The notes under the pieces were generated by a model. That model ran no database searches. It had not been told where the DNA came from and was given only the letters and a program-made list of their open reading frames with translations. Below, in pieces: positions 23,865 to 32,845 of a stretch of DNA of 40,027 nt (its first letter is position 1; each line of letters begins with the position of its first letter). Source of the DNA: Bacteroidales bacterium (lineage in GTDB: Bacteria; Bacteroidota; Bacteroidia; Bacteroidales; UBA10428); assembly GCA_016938235.1 (NCBI GenBank), contig JAFGVA010000052.1, positions 1 through 40,027 of the forward strand, written 5' to 3'. Both the position numbers and the translations under genes were made by a program.

Positions 23865-26180
23865 TTATTTAAAATTTATTATTTCAAATGATACAGGCTT
23901 TAACGATACATTCAGTTTTGAATTTTCAAATGTTACTGATGAGCCAAATTCAGCTAAAGGTTCAGTTGAACTGTCAACGTCAAAATTCAAATCTTGTTGT
24001 TCGCGGCTCTTATTCAGTATTACCAAAACTTTTTTATCAAAATAAACTCTGAGGTAAGCAAAAATATTATTGTCGGCCTGCAGAATTCTGGTTTGCCCGT
24101 AAAGTAAGGGCATACTGTTCTTTCTGATGTCTATCAGTTTTTCAACAGTTTTCTTTACATCCAGTTCATGAGGTGTAAGGTACTCAAATTTCATTTGCCT
24201 GCGGTTATCCGGATCGTTTCCACCCGGCATACCGTATTCATCACCGTAATAAATTACTGGAATTCCCGGAATTGTCATATTGAAGGCCTGAAGCATTTTT
24301 AATTTTTCGTATGAAGCAGTATCTCCAACGCCAATATTTCGGATCCATCCGGCAACTTTGGCATCCTCGTTAAAACTTACTTCACCGCCCGCATAGGAAA
24401 TAAAACGCGCCCTGTCCTGATTGCCGGTAATATTGCCCATCAGGTTGTGGTATCCATAATATTTCCAGCTATCGCCCAAAACCGATTTTAATCTGCCGAA
24501 ATTTTCGTTATCCAAAGCAAAACAGGCTATTGCATTGTCATACGTATTAAAATCGAACTGGGCATCCAGCATTCCGCTACCTATATAACTACTTATGAGA
24601 ATTGGACTTCCATAGGTTTCCCCAATCTGGTAGAAAGGCTTATCGCCTCTCAATTCTTTCAGTTTCTTTGTGAGGGTTCTCCAGTAAAGTTCGTCGATAT
24701 GCTTGGTGGCATCGTGCCTGAAGCCGTCAATGCCAAATTTTGTATACCAGTATACTGCTGAATCAACCATGGCATCAACAACATCTTTTCTACGTAAATC
24801 AAGGGTTGGTAAAAAAGTGTCGAACCAGGTTGTAAGCCTGTGTTCATCCCACTTTTCGGTGTTCATTGTACCATCGGGTAAATAAAGGCTTGTTGCCCAG
24901 TCGGGATGCTCTTTGTATACCGGATGTTCCTGATGAACGTGGTTAGCCACATAATCGAGAAGGAAATTCATGTCATTCTCGTGGGTGGCACTAATAATTC
25001 CTTTTAAATCGTTATCGGTACCAAAACGGTAATCGATTTTGGTGTTTGAAACTGGCCAGTAACCATGGTATCCGCTGAATTTTGTGCGAGGATTTTTAAA
25101 CAAACCATAGGCTCCTTTCGGGTTTTGAACAATTGGTGAAAGCCAGATGGTGTTAACTCCAAGATCATTGAAATAACCCTCATCTATTTTCTTTTTTATA
25201 CCTGCTAAATCTCCACCAAAATAATTGGCTTTAGGAAGAATTTCCGGATCAGCTACAGGCTCATCATTTGAAGAATCTCCATTGCAAAAACGATCAACCA
25301 TCAGAAAGTACATAATCATGGTTTGCTTGTCGCTTCTGTCTAATTGAGAAGTACTTTCAACCACTTTCCCATATTCCAGAGGTATGAATACATCGTTAGA
25401 AATTCCATTTTCGTTATAGGCATGCACCCTGATAAATGAACGTTTTTCCTGTGAAGCCTCATCAGGTATTTGTAGTTCTATCTGGTTTCCTGAAACTGAA
25501 GGTGTAATTAATTTATTCTGCCACAGAACAAACCACTTTGTAATATCCTGGTTAGCAGAAAGACGGATACTCTTTTCTGAATAGGACTCTTCGGTAATAA
25601 ACGGCAAATCCTCCGGCAAAAATTTTCCGACTTGGAGCACAGAGTTATTTCCCATCTTTAAAGGATTCTCAGGATCGGAGAACTCATAGCCTTCGGAGTA
25701 AAACAAGTATTCATATACTCCGGGAGATACCATAAATTCCTGCTGCCATTCTCCGCCGATAAGAGTCATGCCTTTATTCCCGCGGTTCCAGTTATTCATA
25801 TTCCCGATAACCTTCAGGTTTTTGTATTTGCCGGTGTATTTGTGCTTAATAACAATCTTTTGCTTCTCACGATTTATTATCAGAATGTTTTCGCTATTCC
25901 CCGACTGAAACACCGAAACAGATGCCAGTGAAGCATACTTCGAGGGTTTAATTAATTTAAAAACACTGTCATTTACCCTGCTAACCTTCAACTTTTCCGG
26001 AAAAACAACGGAATCAACAGCTTTAAAGTCCAAAACATAATCGGAAAGATAGAATAAACTGGTATCTCCCTGTAATAGAAATGGAGTTGCCAGTCCCTGG
26101 ATTATATTACTTTTTTCTGACTTTTGCTGTGAGCAGGCTAATGCCAGAAAAGGAATTAATAACAATGCAATTTTCTTCAT
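23865..26180 (-). CDS. Multidomain GH13 lipoprotein
   Basis: The 771-residue protein has a lipoprotein signal (FLALAC) and N-terminal beta domains (about 20-280), including a CBM48/glycogen-binding-like module (KNLKVIGNMNNWN ... GVYEYLFYSEG). A GH13 barrel (about 290-690) and a C-terminal beta domain follow. The nucleophile Asp is in GIDGFRHDATKH, the acid/base Glu in QIGETYG and region I in LLDYVANHVHQEHP. Region IV reads GNQD where NHD is usual, so the histidine is replaced by glutamine while the Asp is kept. It starts 34 bp after the SusA-like stop and 9 bp precede the next gene, so all three GH13 genes form one transcript. Specificity may be pullulanase- or cyclodextrinase-like. Confidence 0.91.
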   Translation of the reverse strand: MKKIALLLIPFLALACSQQKSEKSNIIQGLATPFLLQGDTSLFYLSDYVLDFKAVDSVVFPEKLKVSRVNDSVFKLIKPSKYASLASVSVFQSGNSENILIINREKQKIVIKHKYTGKYKNLKVIGNMNNWNRGNKGMTLIGGEWQQEFMVSPGVYEYLFYSEGYEFSDPENPLKMGNNSVLQVGKFLPEDLPFITEESYSEKSIRLSANQDITKWFVLWQNKLITPSVSGNQIELQIPDEASQEKRSFIRVHAYNENGISNDVFIPLEYGKVVESTSQLDRSDKQTMIMYFLMVDRFCNGDSSNDEPVADPEILPKANYFGGDLAGIKKKIDEGYFNDLGVNTIWLSPIVQNPKGAYGLFKNPRTKFSGYHGYWPVSNTKIDYRFGTDNDLKGIISATHENDMNFLLDYVANHVHQEHPVYKEHPDWATSLYLPDGTMNTEKWDEHRLTTWFDTFLPTLDLRRKDVVDAMVDSAVYWYTKFGIDGFRHDATKHIDELYWRTLTKKLKELRGDKPFYQIGETYGSPILISSYIGSGMLDAQFDFNTYDNAIACFALDNENFGRLKSVLGDSWKYYGYHNLMGNITGNQDRARFISYAGGEVSFNEDAKVAGWIRNIGVGDTASYEKLKMLQAFNMTIPGIPVIYYGDEYGMPGGNDPDNRRQMKFEYLTPHELDVKKTVEKLIDIRKNSMPLLYGQTRILQADNNIFAYLRVYFDKKVLVILNKSREQQDLNFDVDSSTEPLAEFGSSVTFENSKLNVSLKPVSFEIINFK

Positions 26181-26214
26181 CGTGTTATTGTTAAATTTTT
26201 TAATTGATGCTGTT

Positions 26215-28056
26215 TTAGTATTTTAATTCTAACACCATCGCTTGTAAAGGTTTTAACAGCAGCTCGTCTGCGAAATTGATTTCCTGGCCTGTTATGACCT
26301 CAAAGGCAGTATTTTCATTTTGAAGTACCTCACGATATCTTTCAAGATTAAGGGAATACTCCGATTCATTTTTATTCAAAATAACCAGAACAGCCTCATC
26401 TTCGTTATAACGCGTATAAACATAAACTCCATCCTGTGGTATAAAGTGTTTAAAGCTTCCATGGTGGATCACATCTTTTGTTTTTCGCCAGTTCAGCATT
26501 TTCTTCATAAAATACTGGGCTTCTTTCTGAATATCAGTAAGGCCTTCGCCGGTAAATGCATTTACATTGTCACCTTGCCAACCACCCGGAAAGTCTTTGC
26601 GCCATGAGCCATGATCGATATAGGGCTGACCATTCATTAATATCTCTGAACCATAATAAATTTGAGGTGCGCCACGAACTGTACTATAGAACACCACAGC
26701 TGTTTTGTATTTATTAATATCGCTATCGATAATATCTGCAAACCTTGCCACATCGTGGTTGTCGAGGAATGTTACCAGATCATTGGGTTGGGAATAAAGA
26801 AAATCCTGACTTAATACACTGTATATTTTGGCAAAACCTTCATTCCAACCTTCTGGTTCTGTTAATGCGTCGTTTAAGGCAAAATAAAGTGGAAAATCAA
26901 ATACTGAATTGATATTAGAATTATATCCATTAATGCTTGTATTTTTTTGCCAACGGGAAACATGAGAAACTTCGGATAACCACGACTCTCCTACAACAGA
27001 AAAGTTTGGATATTCGGCATACAGAGCTTCTGCCCAGACAGCCATAGCATCCTTATCGGGATAAGGATAGGTGTCCATTCTTATACCGTCGAGATTGGCA
27101 TTCTCGACCCACCAAATACTGTTTTGTGCTAAATACTTTAATACATGAATATTTTGTTGGTTTAAATCGGCCATCGTAGAGTCAAACCAGCCGTTATTCA
27201 TTTTAATTTTGTCGTAGTCGGAAGCATAAGGATCTGTAGCCACTTCTCCCCGGTAATTGCTTCTTGTCAATTCGGGCCAGTTATGAACCCAATCTTTCAT
27301 TGGAAGGTCTTCGATAAGGTAGTTTTTTGTGCCTGCATGGTTGAATATCATGTCTTTAATAACTTTTATTCCCCTGGCGTGACATGACTCAACCAATTGC
27401 ATAAATTCTTTGTTTGTTCCCAGTCGTGCATCAATCTTATAAAAATCGGAAATAGCATATCCATGGTATGATTGCTGGTGCATATCGTTTTCGAAAACAG
27501 GATTTGGCCAAATTGCCGTAAAGCCCATGTCGGCTATGTAATCGAGATTATCCTGAATGCCTTTAAGATCGCCTCCATGACGCCCCAGTGATAATTCCCG
27601 GTAAGGCTTTTCGAGCATTCCCTGAATAGTGTCGTTTGCAGGATCACCGTTTGCAAACCTGTCGGGCATTAACAGGTAAATAACATCAGAGCTGTTAAAT
27701 CCGACCCGTTGAGAAGATCCTTCTCTCCTTTCTTTTAACTCATAAAACAATTTATATACTTGCTCTTCACCGTCTGATAATATAAGGTTAAAGCCCTTTT
27801 TCGCATCAGAATCAATTTTCAAATCAACAAACAAATAATTTGGATTCTCAACCGTAACTGTTTTTGTAATTTCAATTCCTGGTGAGTTAATATCTGCTTT
27901 CAAATGCCTTATGTTTTCTCCATAAATTAAGATTTCAAGGGTATCGTAATTCATTCCTTCCCACCAGAACGGTGGTTCAATTTTTAAGGAGTTTTGAGAA
28001 AATAAGATTGTGTTGACAAAAATAAGGGCTATGAACCAAAGTTTGTTTTTACACAT
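26215..28056 (-). CDS. susA: SusA-like periplasmic neopullulanase (GH13)
   Basis: The 613-residue enzyme has a cleavable signal peptide (FVNTILFSQ), an N-terminal cyclomaltodextrinase-type beta domain (about 22-115) and a GH13 barrel. The barrel opens with VIYLLMPDRFANGD and has DMIFNHAG (region I), DGIRMDTYPY (nucleophile Asp), VVGESW (acid/base Glu) and TFLDNHDVAR (region IV). This is the SusA layout: a periplasmic enzyme that trims imported maltooligosaccharides to maltose and glucose. It lies downstream of susD but behind a terminator. Length and motifs are normal. Confidence 0.93.
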   Translation of the reverse strand: MCKNKLWFIALIFVNTILFSQNSLKIEPPFWWEGMNYDTLEILIYGENIRHLKADINSPGIEITKTVTVENPNYLFVDLKIDSDAKKGFNLILSDGEEQVYKLFYELKERREGSSQRVGFNSSDVIYLLMPDRFANGDPANDTIQGMLEKPYRELSLGRHGGDLKGIQDNLDYIADMGFTAIWPNPVFENDMHQQSYHGYAISDFYKIDARLGTNKEFMQLVESCHARGIKVIKDMIFNHAGTKNYLIEDLPMKDWVHNWPELTRSNYRGEVATDPYASDYDKIKMNNGWFDSTMADLNQQNIHVLKYLAQNSIWWVENANLDGIRMDTYPYPDKDAMAVWAEALYAEYPNFSVVGESWLSEVSHVSRWQKNTSINGYNSNINSVFDFPLYFALNDALTEPEGWNEGFAKIYSVLSQDFLYSQPNDLVTFLDNHDVARFADIIDSDINKYKTAVVFYSTVRGAPQIYYGSEILMNGQPYIDHGSWRKDFPGGWQGDNVNAFTGEGLTDIQKEAQYFMKKMLNWRKTKDVIHHGSFKHFIPQDGVYVYTRYNEDEAVLVILNKNESEYSLNLERYREVLQNENTAFEVITGQEINFADELLLKPLQAMVLELKY

Positions 28057-28114
28057 AAGGTGTTGGTTTATTGTGTTTTTTATTAAATAAGGGTTTCATG
28101 AGATTAATTTACGG

Positions 28115-28146
28115 AAAAAATCCGGCCTCTGAAAGCCGGATTTTTT
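28115..28146. terminator. Two-way terminator between susD and susA
   Basis: TCCGGC (28121-28126) pairs with GCCGGA (28135-28140), an 8-nt loop between them, flanked by six A and six T, so it works on either strand. On the operon strand it follows susD and precedes the three GH13 genes. I see no promoter consensus between it and susA, so it may act as an attenuator that makes enzyme mRNA rarer than susCD mRNA. Confidence 0.8.
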
Positions 28147-28165
28147 ACCTATACTAATTCTAATA

Positions 28166-29752
28166 CTAATATCCAGGATTTTGTATCAGTCTGCCTTCCA
28201 TTGGCTCAATAGCAGTCTGAGGAATTGGAAGTAGTAAGGCTGTTTCGGGCGAAGTGGTTTCCTTATTCGTTTTTGGTAATAAGTATGTGCCGAAACGAAT
28301 CATATCCTGACGTCTGTGTCCTTCCCAGTATAGCTCACGACCCCGCTCATCAAGTATATCCATTAATTCAAAACCGCTTGTAATTTCGGGAGCTCCCCTT
28401 TTTGCACGTATTTCATTAACAATACTCTGAGCTCCACCTAAATCACCTCCGCGTGCAAGACACTCAGCTTTCATTAAAAGAGCATCGGCATAACGCCATA
28501 CAATAAAATCATTATCAACCCTGCTAGCAACAGTAACAACAGCCTTAGGATAATATTTTAAAACGCGAACTCCCTGTACCTCTGCTGCGTTTTCAAGTGG
28601 GCACTCAAAAGTAAAAGATAAAGGATTACCACCACGGTCTAAAATCTCTTCTCCAGCAATATTATACTGTTGACCGTAGTTAAAACCGCAAACAACGGCT
28701 AATTCTGCATATACTGAACTGTCTCCCCAACGTACATCGGTAGCAGTGTCGGTACCGTTAAACCAGCACTCTTCAAGATATCCCTGTGGAGCAATGCATC
28801 CGTTCCAGTTTGAATTATAGCCTCCGGAAAGGCTTTGGTTATAATGGAAAGTTATATTAGTCCATATAACCACATTATCTAAATTATAATTATCAGCATC
28901 GTCTAAAGGAACAGTAAAGATGGCCTCATCTCCTGGTTGAAGAAAATTTTCATCGTTTTTCGGTTTAAAAATGCCAAAATAATCATCTGCCAGGTGGTAG
29001 TTTCCAGGATTAATTATTTGATCAAGATATATCCTAGCAGAATCATATCCGGATACCCCAGTATAAATTTCTTTGTTCAAATAAAGTTTTGCTAAAAGCA
29101 TTCTGCCTGCATCCCGGGTTGGTATGCCATATGCAGCATCGCCTCGCTCAGGCATTTGGTTTAAAATGGCTTTCATATCACTAACAACATAATAGAAAGC
29201 TTTTTCCCTACTAAAAATTTCAGGAAATTCATCATACGCAGTACTTGCGGGATCACGATATGGCGATATGCCATATAAATCGATGAAAAGATACATGTAA
29301 TAATCTCTCAGGAATCTTAACATAGATCGGTATTCTTTCACTTCATCCGAAACATTCTCATCTTCACCTAAAACACCAATAGCAAAGTTCGCTGAAGCTA
29401 TACCTGTACTCAATGTATTCCAGACTTTTTTAACATCACCGTTCTGAGGGGTCCATTCCAACTTCCAATATTCCTGCCAAACACCACCATCAAACCAGTC
29501 AGATCCTCGTGTTGGGAAACATAATTCATCGGAAGTTGCTTCCATAACACCCCATACATTGTCTTTAGACCAAAAACCTCTAAGCTGACCTAATGCCGGT
29601 GCAACCAGGTTAATTAGTAAGTTTGGGTCTTCCAGTAATACTTCGGAAGTAATTTTATCTCTTGGCTCTTCTTCCAGGTCGGTACACGAAGTAGTAAGCA
29701 GAACACTTAGCATAAAAGTGCCCAGTACCATATATAATATTTTCTTATTCAT
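28166..29752 (-). CDS. susD: SusD/RagB-family outer-membrane glycan-binding lipoprotein
   Basis: From ATG 29752 the product has 528 residues; a TTG at 29761 is rejected. The lipoprotein signal ends LLTTSC and is followed by an acidic DLEEE tract typical of surface-exported Bacteroidota lipoproteins. The N-terminal SusD-like helical/TPR part and the C-terminal RagB/SusD domain (YADALLMKAECLARGGDLGGAQSIVNEIRAKRGA, split here across the conserved segment, ending in the ERGRELYWEGHRRQDMIRFG motif) are complete. It caps the SusC transporter and binds maltooligosaccharides. The gene is 19 bp downstream of susC. Confidence 0.95.
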   Translation of the reverse strand: MNKKILYMVLGTFMLSVLLTTSCTDLEEEPRDKITSEVLLEDPNLLINLVAPALGQLRGFWSKDNVWGVMEATSDELCFPTRGSDWFDGGVWQEYWKLEWTPQNGDVKKVWNTLSTGIASANFAIGVLGEDENVSDEVKEYRSMLRFLRDYYMYLFIDLYGISPYRDPASTAYDEFPEIFSREKAFYYVVSDMKAILNQMPERGDAAYGIPTRDAGRMLLAKLYLNKEIYTGVSGYDSARIYLDQIINPGNYHLADDYFGIFKPKNDENFLQPGDEAIFTVPLDDADNYNLDNVVIWTNITFHYNQSLSGGYNSNWNGCIAPQGYLEECWFNGTDTATDVRWGDSSVYAELAVVCGFNYGQQYNIAGEEILDRGGNPLSFTFECPLENAAEVQGVRVLKYYPKAVVTVASRVDNDFIVWRYADALLMKAECLARGGDLGGAQSIVNEIRAKRGAPEITSGFELMDILDERGRELYWEGHRRQDMIRFGTYLLPKTNKETTSPETALLLPIPQTAIEPMEGRLIQNPGY

Positions 29753-29771
29753 AATTATCAATTTAAATAGT

Positions 29772-32700
29772 TTAGAATGTTAGATTTACTCCAAACAAGA
29801 ATGTTCTTGCTTTCGGATAATTGGTTAAATCAATACCAAGCGACTTAACATCGTTCATATCTGCCGAGGAAGATACATCAGGATCATATCCGGTATATTT
29901 TGTCAATAGTAATAAGTTGTACCCTGAAGCATAAATACGACAGTTCTGTATCCAATCAATATTGTTAACATTCACATTGTATCCGATAGTTGCATTTGAC
30001 AACCTTAAATATGAACCATCTTCGAGATACCTGTCAGATTGTCTGTTTGTGAAACCAAAGCCAGCTGCATCCTCAACCCAACTCTGCAATGCATTCTGAG
30101 CCTGGTTTAAGTTCGTTTTCTCAAGCAATATAGCTGTATTATTGAATATTTTATTTCCATAAACTACATCAATGAAGAAATTGAAATCGAAGTTTTTGTA
30201 CCGGAAACTGTTGTTTAAGCCCATTGTAAATTTTGGTAGAGGAGAACCCATAAACATTAATGAATCGACTGAACCACCTGGGTTTTTCACATAAACTAAT
30301 TGTCCACGTGCGTTTACAGAATCAAATTTATACATATAGAAGGTTGCAAGAGACTTCCCGTTGGCATAAGCTTGAACATATGAACCTGTTAAGCCCTGAC
30401 CATCGACTGATCCTGTTGCAATAATATCTTCATCTGAAGCTAAAATATCAACAGCTTCATTATGAATAGCTGTAAAATTAAAGTTTACATCCCAACCAAA
30501 ATTATCTGTTGCTGCAATTACTCCGTTTATACCTATTTCCAGACCATTATTTAATATATACCCATCTTCGAGGTTTTTAACAAACTGATCGGTAGGAGAT
30601 AAAGGTTTTGTTGTTTTTGTTAGTAGTAAATCTGTAGTAACCTTTCGGAAGATATCAAATGTACCGGATAATCTACCTCCTAACACACCCCAATCCAATC
30701 CGATGTTTGTTGACCTTGTAGCTTCCCACGATAAAGAATCAGAAGGCGTTTTATCAAGCTTAAAACCCGGAATAACAACATTACCAATAATTGCTTTAGA
30801 ACCAGGATCTTCTTTTAACAAATAGGTTGAATTATCACTTGAAATTTCAGAGTTTCCGGTCATACCCCAACCTACTCTCAGTTTTAGATTGTTAAATATT
30901 CCCGTATTTTTAATGAAATCTTCCTGTGAAAGTCGCCATGCACCGGCAATAGAAGGGAAGTTACCATATTTCACATCCTTTCCAAATTTAGAGGAACCAT
31001 CATGGCGGAAAGATGCTGTTATTAAGTACTTCTCCTGCAGGTTATAATTAACACGTCCAAAAAAGGATTGTAATTCCTGGTATGTATCAGCCCAGGAATC
31101 TGAAATTCTAAGATTAACATCTCCACCTTCAGGATTATAATAATATTTTATTTCAGGTGTTGTAAAACCTTCTGTTGACCTTTTGTACCCGGATTTATCG
31201 ATTTTTTGGTAGGAAAAACCTGCCATCGCACCTATTGTACTAGATCCTATACTTTTGTTGTAATTTAATGTGTGTTCAATAACATAATTAATAAATTCAG
31301 ATGTATTAATGCTGGATTGCCCACCCATTGTTTGATAGTTAAGTTCCTGGCTTTGCATCGTCTTTCTGTTAGCCCCGGTATAATCAATACCAAAATTACC
31401 TTTGTAGTTTAATCCTTCAATAATTTTGAGTGTTGCAGAACCTCCTGCCAGTATTCTACTGGTTCTGGTAATATCCTCGGTAAGCTCGAGCATGGCAACC
31501 GGGTTTCTTTCCGATGTTGATTCTGACTGATAAAACTCACCGGTACTATCGTAAACCGGCCAGGTAGGATTAGCTTTTAAGGCATTTAATAATAAACCTC
31601 CTTCAAAACCATTGGTACCTATTGGCGGACGATTTTGTATGGTCTGAGCTGCGGTAAGGTTTGCTTCAACAAACAAACGATCTTTTATGGCTTTTTGTGT
31701 AAAGTTTATGCGGCTGTAATATCTTTTCTGATTTGAATTTTTAATTATGCCATTTTCGTCAGAATAGTTAAATGAAGCCATATACGAGGTTTTTTCAGTG
31801 CCTCCGGAAAATGAGAGATTATGGCTCTGACTAACTGCAGTTCTGAATACTTGATCCTGCCAGTCGGTTTCTGAACCCACATGGTTTTCATTAACTGCAT
31901 CAAGGCCAATAGTATCGATGCGATATGTTAACCATTCTTCGGCAGTTAAAACATCCAGCTTCTTCGGAAGTTTAGATATGCTCATGGTAGCAGCATAATT
32001 AACCGATGATACACCTTCTTTACCTTTTTTAGTAGTTATTAGTATTACTCCGTTTGCTCCTCGTGAACCATAAATTGCAGCTGCTGATGCATCTTTCAGA
32101 ATGTCAATCGATTCAATATCGTTTGCATTTAAAAAGTTTAACGGGTTTGAAGCTGCCGGACCACCAATACCTGATGCGGTAGCACCATCAGGCGAAGAGG
32201 CTGAGTTATCCAAAGGTACTCCATCAATTACATAAAGTGGTGACTGACCCGAACGAATAGTGCTGGCACCCCTGATTCTGATTGATGATCCTGCTCCGGG
32301 CTCTCCGTTGTTTGAAGTAATCTGAACACCGGCAATACGTCCCTGAATTAATTGTTCGGGTGTTGCTGAGGAAATTTTATTAAAATCATCTTCTTTCAGT
32401 GATGCTACTGATCCTGTAAGGTCACTTTTCTTTTGTATTCCGTAACCTACAACAACAACTTCATCCAGCTCCATTAAATCCTCATCTAATACAATGTCAA
32501 TTGTTGTTTGTCCGTTAACCTGAATTTCTTCGGTAATGTAACCGAGAAATGAATATACAAGTACAGCATTTGCATCGGGAACTGTGATAGAATAGTTTCC
32601 ATCCAGGTCGGTAATAACACCGGTAGTTGTTCCTTTGATTACAATGCTTACCCCTGGCAAGGCCTCTTCTCCATTTGAGGTTACCTGCCCTGTAACATTA

Positions 32701-32783
32701 ATACCCTGCGCATAACCAAATGCATACAGGAAACAAAATAGCAGGGTTAATACTACTTTGTATAAGTGTTGTTTGTAACTCAT
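29772..32783 (-). CDS. susC: SusC/RagA-family TonB-dependent outer-membrane transporter
   Basis: From ATG 32783 the product has 1003 residues, with a signal peptide ending FGYAQG. A carboxypeptidase-regulatory-like domain (VTGQVTSNGEEALPGVSIVIKGT) comes next, then the TonB-box region (LDEVVVVGYG), the plug (RIRGASTIRSGQSPLYVIDG) and a long beta barrel ending PKARTFLFGVNLTF. Such channels import oligosaccharides through the outer membrane, powered by TonB. ATG codons at 32816 and 32843 would lengthen the N-terminus without improving the leader. It lies 62 bp after the maltose phosphorylase gene and before susD, in one operon. Confidence 0.95.
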   Translation of the reverse strand: MSYKQHLYKVVLTLLFCFLYAFGYAQGINVTGQVTSNGEEALPGVSIVIKGTTTGVITDLDGNYSITVPDANAVLVYSFLGYITEEIQVNGQTTIDIVLDEDLMELDEVVVVGYGIQKKSDLTGSVASLKEDDFNKISSATPEQLIQGRIAGVQITSNNGEPGAGSSIRIRGASTIRSGQSPLYVIDGVPLDNSASSPDGATASGIGGPAASNPLNFLNANDIESIDILKDASAAAIYGSRGANGVILITTKKGKEGVSSVNYAATMSISKLPKKLDVLTAEEWLTYRIDTIGLDAVNENHVGSETDWQDQVFRTAVSQSHNLSFSGGTEKTSYMASFNYSDENGIIKNSNQKRYYSRINFTQKAIKDRLFVEANLTAAQTIQNRPPIGTNGFEGGLLLNALKANPTWPVYDSTGEFYQSESTSERNPVAMLELTEDITRTSRILAGGSATLKIIEGLNYKGNFGIDYTGANRKTMQSQELNYQTMGGQSSINTSEFINYVIEHTLNYNKSIGSSTIGAMAGFSYQKIDKSGYKRSTEGFTTPEIKYYYNPEGGDVNLRISDSWADTYQELQSFFGRVNYNLQEKYLITASFRHDGSSKFGKDVKYGNFPSIAGAWRLSQEDFIKNTGIFNNLKLRVGWGMTGNSEISSDNSTYLLKEDPGSKAIIGNVVIPGFKLDKTPSDSLSWEATRSTNIGLDWGVLGGRLSGTFDIFRKVTTDLLLTKTTKPLSPTDQFVKNLEDGYILNNGLEIGINGVIAATDNFGWDVNFNFTAIHNEAVDILASDEDIIATGSVDGQGLTGSYVQAYANGKSLATFYMYKFDSVNARGQLVYVKNPGGSVDSLMFMGSPLPKFTMGLNNSFRYKNFDFNFFIDVVYGNKIFNNTAILLEKTNLNQAQNALQSWVEDAAGFGFTNRQSDRYLEDGSYLRLSNATIGYNVNVNNIDWIQNCRIYASGYNLLLLTKYTGYDPDVSSSADMNDVKSLGIDLTNYPKARTFLFGVNLTF

Positions 32784-32845
32784 AGTTATTTTTTTAAAAG
32801 TTAGTTTTTTAAACATATTATAATGCAATAAAGGGTCGCTCATAC

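Noticed and set aside
27049-27068. Palindrome ATCCTTATC-GG-GATAAGGAT in susA
   Set aside because: It encodes conserved-looking YPYPDKD residues and differs from the tRNA palindromes; probably chance in coding sequence.
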